DNA from: Takashimella koratensis
Lineage: Eukaryota; Basidiomycota; Tremellomycetes; Trichosporonales; Tetragoniomycetaceae
Direction: 5' to 3'
Length of the DNA: 64,000 nt
NCBI GenBank assembly: GCA_003116875.1
Contig: BCKT01000006.1
Span: 1,399,934-1,463,933 of the forward strand
The notes beneath the pieces are model-generated. The model saw only the letters and a program-made list of their open reading frames with translations. It was not told the origin of the DNA and searched no databases. The position numbers were made by a program, and so were the translations under genes. This document shows, one piece after another, positions 57,916-64,000 of this stretch (positions are counted from its first letter, which is position 1; the number at the start of each line of letters is the position of its first letter).

Positions 57916-60900
57916 CTAGTTTGGAACACCCTCCACCACGCGGGGATAGTTCCGACGTACTTCTTCGAACAAATCGGGACTTCGCTGAGCCAGGACCCTA
58001 TATGATATGAGCGTGGTATCGGGTTTTGCAGGGAGGAGCAAAAAGAGAAGGAAGTGAATAAGTGAAGAGGGGAAGAAGGGAGAAAAAAAAACACGTACAT
58101 TGGGTCTTCACCTAGTCCAACGAAGATGGTCGATACCCCCGCGTCCTTGAAGAGCATCAGCCCAGATATTCAGACTTTCAACCAGCCAAAGTCCATTACC
58201 CCTCTCAATGGTGAGATCGTGGTATCTCGATACGATATGAGAAGGAAAAGGTGTGGAGCAATGGCACGTGTCTTGAGTAAGCGAGATTGATCAACTCACA
58301 ATTGCCGACCCGACACAAAGACCTTCAGTGACTCCGATGAAGAAAGAATAAAGCACGACAGGTCTGTACCAAGGTATCAGGAAACCCACTGTTGATAACG
58401 GTTGAAAGAGACGTATCTAAAGGGGTAAACGTACGCGGTGTATTGACCAGAAGAATTGTAACTCGGGTCGGTATCTGCTTAGGTCAGCGAGATTGGCCTG
58501 GTCTATAAAAGACGAAGTAAATGGATGTGATGTGAACTCAGACTCACATTTAAGGTAGATGAAAGCAAAGAGAGCACAGAGGAAACCGTTGGCGTACGCG
58601 CCCCAAAGGATAACTAGATCGTCAGCTGAGCCAACAAGCAAGATACAGAGGTTCACAAGTACAGAAGGTATGGGAGATACGGGAGATACGGGAGACAAGG
58701 GAGACACGGAAGATACGGGAGATATGGGAGAAACGGCTGGGTAGGACTTACCACTGCCAACGATATTGTCATTGATGAGCGCGTCCACACCCCGATCTTT
58801 CAAGAGACGCCAAGTATCTTTCGCGGCGGGGATCTGACGAGCGCGCGAACACGGAGTGGTCAGCGAGTGCATGGGTGTCAGATAGGTGATGGAGGTAGGG
58901 ATCTGCCAGGCTCAAGGGATGGAGGAGACTTACATATGCCTTCCCGTATAGCGCTTGGAGCAGGTCGAGTTAGCTACACACATAGACCTCTTATATCACA
59001 CCGCGCGAGCCCATGACCGAGTGAGGGACTTACAGATCTCAATGTAAGCGTCTGTAAAGAGATGAAAAAAGAGATCAGCGTATTGTCCAAGGGATGAGGA
59101 AAACAGACTACAAGGCTACAGGCCGACGACCCGAGCAGCTGGGGAGAAGAGTGAGAGAGGTAGACTTACACTTGTTGAACCACTGGATCATGCCTTCGAT
59201 ACAGCCGACACAGCATACCGCCTGCATGTGACGAGGAAGAGACGCGAGGGAGCAGGAAACCAGGTTAGCGATGGTGCCAATGACTAGGTAACCCCACTCA
59301 CGCAACATGCCAAGATCTGTCCGATGGCTAAACAAGGTCAGCGTTTCTCTTCCTTGCCCTTGCATTCTCCCTTCTCCCCTCCTTCCCCAACCGCCTCGCC
59401 CCCTCACGACGGCGTGACGGCCGCCCTCGATGTGTACTCACTATCCCCCTGTCCTGCTTCGTAACTCTGCACGGCCTGCAAGAACAGCCTAACCAGCTCT
59501 AGAATCGTCACAATCAAGGAACCTAGGGCAATCGACCCTAGGGAAAGTGTCGTACTTCTGAAAAACGCCAACAAGCTTGCCCTCTTTGGGACGCCACCAG
59601 GACCGGTGGGTGCCCGGGGTCCGTAGTAGTACCAACCTCCAAAGACGCCACCGGAGAGTGTGGTGAGGACGACGTTGGCGATGATTTGAGAGGTCCAGAG
59701 GTAGGCGAAAGTGGTGAAGACCAATAAACCAGCGACTTTGGAGGAGGAGCAAGAGGTCGAGGTGCAGCCTGGGTATGTTAGCACTGTCTTGGGAAGGAGC
59801 TGTATGGAGGTAGGTGATCGAGTAAGGAAGGTGGAGAGTAAAGGAGCCGGAGCTTGGGAAAGGAGGTGGTCTGAAGACCAAGGTTGGGTGTGATCGACGA
59901 CACAAAAAGTATCCCATCCTGGGCAGTGACACAGTTCACACCGCACAGCTTACACCACTCCGAGTTGCTCGTGGTACCGTACTCACTCGCACTATCCGGG
60001 GTCCACTTGACATAAATTGCCACGCAAGTGAACGCATACCAAACCGACCAAGCAGATTGGACTACAAGTCCAAGAAGCGCGACGACGTAGACTGATGGGT
60101 GATGTTTCGATACGTCCATTGTTACCTGGAACAAGAGACGAGCGAGGGGGATCCTTTGATACCGCGCCATTCGTCAGCATACGAGAGCAATGTTGATTAT
60201 GAGGGCGAGGGGCGAAAGATGAGTGCAGGTTTAGCTGAAAGGTGACGAAGGAATGAGCGGGAGGAAGTGCGAGGTGTACAACTCACCGTCGTCGCATTGA
60301 CCAGTAGAAGAATATAGAAAGAAGCGCGATGACCAGGAAGATGACGGCTCCAGACCAGTCTGATGTATATTAGCGAGAGCAGCAAATGTAGCTTTCGCCA
60401 ATGGTCATGGACTCACACTTGATTATAAAGTAGTCTGGCGAGGTCAGCACACCTGCCAATGCCTTCTCCTCCTTCCTTCCTCCTTCCTTCCCCTTCGTAC
60501 CACTCTTTACCAACTCCGGCCCTACTCACAGATACAGATACCCAGATTCAATACCACATTCAAAGCCAGGGTAATCTCCATGATCACTTTGGTAAAGGCG
60601 CGAACGAACCCGAGCCAGCAGGCAGCGACGAGGAGGCCGACGGCACAGGTGAGGAGGAAGAGGTAGACTGTGTGACTGGGGGAGATGGTCAGCTAGGTCC
60701 ATAGTAGAATAGAGCTCCGGGACATTCCCTCCCTCTGTTTCCATGTTAGAGATATCTCCCACTTGTCTCCCGCGACTCCCAAGATCGGTGAACATTTGGG
60801 ACAGCTCCCTCTCGACGCCAATGAGCCCGCGACATACACCTCGCTCGACACCCTTGGTACCTCGCGCACTCACTAATCCAGCGTCACCCCTGCTCCCGTC

Positions 60901-61262
60901 CCACCCTGAGCTCCATTCCCCAACCCGCCTCCTAGCCCATGTACGTTGACAAACGCGCTAATCGCGAGTCCCGAGACGACGCAGTAGCCCACGAACGTCG
61001 CGAGAAAGAGGACGAGTGGGATGGGGTCGTTGAGGCGCTTACGCGGGTTGAGGCGTTGACCCGTCTTTTCGGTCGCTTGGGAGAAAGGTGCGGTATCGGT
61101 CCATCCACCGTGACCGCCGCCGCCAGGAGCTGCGCGTTCCGGGTCGTTAGAGGGGGGAGGGGCGTATGGTTGGGAAGGCTTCATTCCGTAGTTGGGGGGC
61201 TGAGGCTGGTAAGACCCCTGAGGAGGGGCCTGGTCTTGGTTGTAGAACTGGGCAGCGCTCAT
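57916..61262 (-). CDS. PNS1: Choline-transporter-like protein Pns1 (frameshift near the 3' end)
   Basis: Sixteen exons on the minus strand; from 5' to 3': 60874-61262, 60530-60675, 60417-60434, 60287-60359, 59987-60153, 59442-59768, 59302-59327, 59170-59221, 59034-59051, 58934-58953, 58752-58833, 58548-58613, 58435-58474, 58300-58363, 58099-58203, 57916-57997. About 558 residues are expected. It is a multi-pass CTL-family membrane protein. The N-terminus is Gln/Pro/Tyr-rich and cytosolic. Helices include IPLVLFLATFVGYCVVSGLA, WSGAVIFLVIALLSIFFYW, VYVVALLGLVVQSAWSVWY and IIANVVLTTLSGGVFGGWYY. Family motifs are GCIEGMIQWFNK, YAYIEI, LYGKAYIPAAKDTW and LFEEVRRNYPRVVEGVP. Four exons are 26 bases or shorter. 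In exon 15 the frame of LWLVESLNIWADAL must shift by one base to reach FKDAGVSTIFVGLGEDP. Transport substrate is not certain for this family. Confidence 0.9.
58665..58738. repeat. GGGAGATAC-type minisatellite in a PNS1 intron
   Basis: About seven imperfect copies of a 9-base unit, in the intron between PNS1 exons 11 and 12. Confidence 0.85.
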
Positions 61263-62248
61263 GCTGCTGGTAGTTGGGTCGGGTGGTGAGAGTGAGCGAG
61301 TGTGGGTGGTGAGTGGAGGTGGGTGTGTATGTAGGTTGAGAGGGAGAAGGATGGACAAGTGCTAGGAGGTGAGCACGTTGACTGCAGGGATCAACAAGAC
61401 GGTGAGTGCATGGGGGCCAGGGGGTGGTGGTCTCGATCGCTCCTGGCGGGCGGATCTGCAGCGGATAAATTCAATCAAGGTTAGTCTTGACACACACTAC
61501 TATAGATCTGGGCGCAGCGGTTAGCGACCATCCACATAAACAAGACCTGCCACACCTCCACCCTCCACCCTCCACCCTCCACCCTCCGCACCACGTGGCC
61601 AGACGTCATGCTGCCACATTGGCCCTGGGGCTGGGTGTAAACCCGAGAATCGCCGGAGACGGCCAGGTAGCAAGGGGCGGTATGTGGCACGGTCACGGTG
61701 CAGGGGTAAGTCGGGTCGTATGCATGGGCCTCCACTGTAGCGATTAGCACCATACACGCGCTCACTGGACACCATAGACCATTCATTGACTAGCAGACTC
61801 GCACACACACAGCATACACCCAGCCAGCATCCACCCCGCACCGGTCTCATCGTCTGGCTCGCACGTAGCGGAGAAAGAAAAGGCGACGGGGACAGACAAT
61901 TCCTCTACAATCGGCTCGACTCTGAAACGACCCCGACTCCAATCCTACCTCCCTCCTCCCTCCTCCCTCCTCCCTCCCCTCACCCACCACCTGGACCCAC
62001 CGATACCGCGCCAGTTCCCACCATTTCTCATCTCTCCATCTCACCCTCTCACCACTCGTTTCATATTGCATAGCATCTACCTTAGACTTTACGACCACAC
62101 GACAGACGACCACTTCAACCCGCTCCCTCCTCACTTGAACTCTTCACACCACCACCTCACAACCCAACCTACACCCACATCCCACATCCCACATCCCACA
62201 TCCCTCATCCCACATCCCACATCCCCCAACTAGGCCTCCACGCTTGAC
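61263..62248. promoter_or_regulatory. Divergent region PNS1 / striatin with three heptamer arrays
   Basis: About 990 bases between two head-to-head genes. It contains CCACCCT x4 (61558-61587), CTCCCTC x4 (61949-61978) and CCCACAT x7 with one variant (62174-62227). The last array lies directly in the striatin leader, 22 bases before the start codon. Confidence 0.6.
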
Positions 62249-64000
62249 ATGATCAGGCGTGCGCCTGCGCCTCGCAACACCGTCAACACGTTCAACACTG
62301 GCGGTGCCGGCGGTCTCTCCAACGGCAACGGCAACGGCAACGGTCTCGGTCCCAACGACGGCAGCTACTCTCCCGGTGTCGGTCCCAGCCAAGGCCAAGG
62401 GAACGCCGGGTACGACCAAGTCGCTCTCTTTAACATGCAACGTAACAACATCAACAACAGCCCCGGCGTCGGTGGGATGGGCGCTGGCCAGCAAGGGATG
62501 AACAATCACCCCGGTGCTGCAGGGACAAGCACAGATGCGCAGAGTAATAGTGCAAGTGGCCCAGGGACAGAGATGAACCTCGCCAATGTCCTGCATTACC
62601 TCCAGAGCGAATGGCGCAGGTGGGAGCGGGATCGTAACGAGTGGGAGATTGAACGCGCAGAGATGAGAGTGAGTACGGGATGGGGGTTAGGAGCTGGTGT
62701 GGGAGCGCTAAGGAGTTGATCGATGGCGCGAGACGAGGGGTTGGGAGACGTGCTGATGACCACAGGCGAGGATCGCGTTGCTCGAGGGCCAACGTCGCTC
62801 AGCTGAGAACCTCAAAGTTGACCTCCTCCGCCGCGTCAAGATGTTAGAGTATGCCCTGAAACAAGAGCGGTAAGTCAAATCGGATCTTTCATTTCTACAC
62901 GTCGTGTGACTAGACTAACGCGCGATTCTTTCATCTCCCCAGGACGAAGACAACGACAGGAGGATCAACACGGGCGACGGCATCGACACTCGCGCCGTCG
63001 CGGCTTGCGATCCTGCAAGACGAGGACAAGTCGCGTGAGGACAAGGAAGGCAGCAGTAGCAGTGAAGCGGGTGACGACCTGGGTGAGTTTGTGTCTCCAT
63101 CTGTACCCAGCCTCTCCCTCCAAACCTGATGCCGTCCTCGCCTTATATCTCTCGCTGACCTCCCCAGTCGAGCGGCTCAAGCTAACCAACGGCTCCAACG
63201 GGATCCACCCTGCTGCGCTCGGGGCGAAAGCCGCGACGATTGCTGTCCGCGCGCCGTCCGAGTCCACTTCGTTATGGAAGAACCTCAGCAGCGGGGCTCA
63301 GCGCGACCCCAAGGCTCGAGCGAGGAGCAGAGAATACCTCAAGCAATGTCTGCAGGAGATCACGTACCTCACTTCCCCTGGCGCTCTGAACCCGCTCAAC
63401 CCCCGGCCGCCAATCACTATCGACGAGTCCTTGTCTGATGTGCACGCGGGGGAAGTGCCCTTGCCGTCCCAAGTTGCCGATCGACCGATTAAAGTGCTAC
63501 CTGATCCCGTGCAGCCCAATCAACCGCCGTCCGAGCAGCAACCCAACGGAGTGCGCGAGTCTCAACCTCCATTGTCTGAACCAGCTTCTCATTCTCTGCC
63601 TCCGCAACCATCGCCTCTTGCACCTGTCGCCTCGTCCCACCTAGCCCCCGTTGAACCTGTCCCCACACCATCTGATATCCCGCAAACACCATCCCAGGCG
63701 CCCGTAGAGCCCGACGCGGAACCGCCTTCGTCGCCAGCGCCAAGAACGGTCACACTCCCCGATAGCGAGCCCGGACCACTTGCGCCTCCCAATGTCACGG
63801 GTATGACAGACGAGCCCCAATCGTCCTTGACCGCGATTTACCGGCCACACAGCAGTACAGCGTGGCGCGAGGAGTTGCGGACGGCGAACGAGCAGGCAGA
63901 GAAGGTGAGCATATTTTCTTTCGGTTCGAGTTTTAACCATCTGTGCTCACTGCTGACATTTACAGACGACACGAAGTGAACGAAGAGAACCTACAGACGA
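62249..64000 (+). CDS. Striatin-family STRIPAK scaffold, 5' part
   Basis: Five exons are visible (62249-62668, 62766-62869, 62943-63082, 63168-63904, 63966 to the window end); the gene continues past 64000. The N-terminal 110 residues are Gly/Asn/Gln-rich. The diagnostic striatin domain follows: LANVLHYLQSEWRRWERDRN, WEIERAEMR, then ARIALLEGQRRSAENLKVDL and LLRRVKMLEYALKQER, which is the caveolin-binding motif plus parallel coiled coil that dimerises and binds PP2A-A. Later comes RSREYLKQCLQEITYLTSP, typical of this family, and a Pro-rich linker of about 170 residues. The WD40 propeller should lie to the right. The fungal protein scaffolds the STRIPAK complex in hyphal fusion, mating and septation. 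The start ATG follows a CCCACAT array. Confidence 0.9.

Overview
The window looks like nuclear DNA of a basidiomycete yeast, most probably a tremellomycete related to Cryptococcus or Kwoniella. The reasons are dense protein genes cut by many short GT-AG introns (mostly 45-90 bases), a moderately GC-rich base composition, a myo-inositol transporter of the ITR type, a DUF6699-like protein, and fungal housekeeping genes such as ERG11, PNS1, CFD1 and a CENP-A histone. No bacterial, viral or organellar genes were recognised. All exon borders below were placed by hand from splice signals and reading frame; in every model except PNS1 the exon sum is a multiple of three.

Layout. 1.0-8.5 kb: holocytochrome-c synthase (CYC3), a single-pass membrane protein, the cytosolic Fe-S assembly ATPase CFD1 (minus strand), and the tri-snRNP splicing factor PRP6. 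8.7-14 kb: prohibitin-2, a small glycine-rich mitochondrial protein, and the centromeric histone H3 variant CENP-A/CSE4. 14.5-24 kb: an assembly gap bordered by poly-C, then S-adenosylmethionine decarboxylase (SPE2), lanosterol 14-alpha-demethylase (ERG11) and a 939-residue two-finger C2H2 transcription factor, all on the minus strand. 24-31.6 kb: about 7 kb with no gene I can support, holding a CT-rich open leader and simple repeats. 31.7-39.3 kb: a seven-helix receptor, a DUF6699-like protein, LSM5 and a peroxiredoxin-like-2 protein. 41.8-49.4 kb: an ITR inositol transporter followed by a segmental duplication. A fragment of the transporter's 3' end and a second copy of the neighbouring uncharacterised gene are present, with an intronless gene of unknown origin between them. 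49.8-64 kb: SF3A1, a formin-like GBD/FH3 protein without FH2, a CsbD-like stress protein full of tandem repeats, the choline-transporter-like PNS1 (with an apparent frameshift), and the start of striatin.

Functionally the genes are mainly independent housekeeping units, not a pathway cluster. Three are splicing factors (PRP6 and LSM5 in the U4/U6.U5 and U6 particles, SF3A1 in U2). Three are mitochondrial (CYC3, PHB2, the glycine-rich protein). Two touch membrane lipids or transport (ERG11, PNS1).

The most unusual points are the CENP-A protein with an H3-like tail whose modifiable lysines are replaced, the interrupted duplication at 44-49 kb, long introns of opposite purine/pyrimidine bias around one exon in two genes, and the dominance of 7-base tandem repeats in the spacers.
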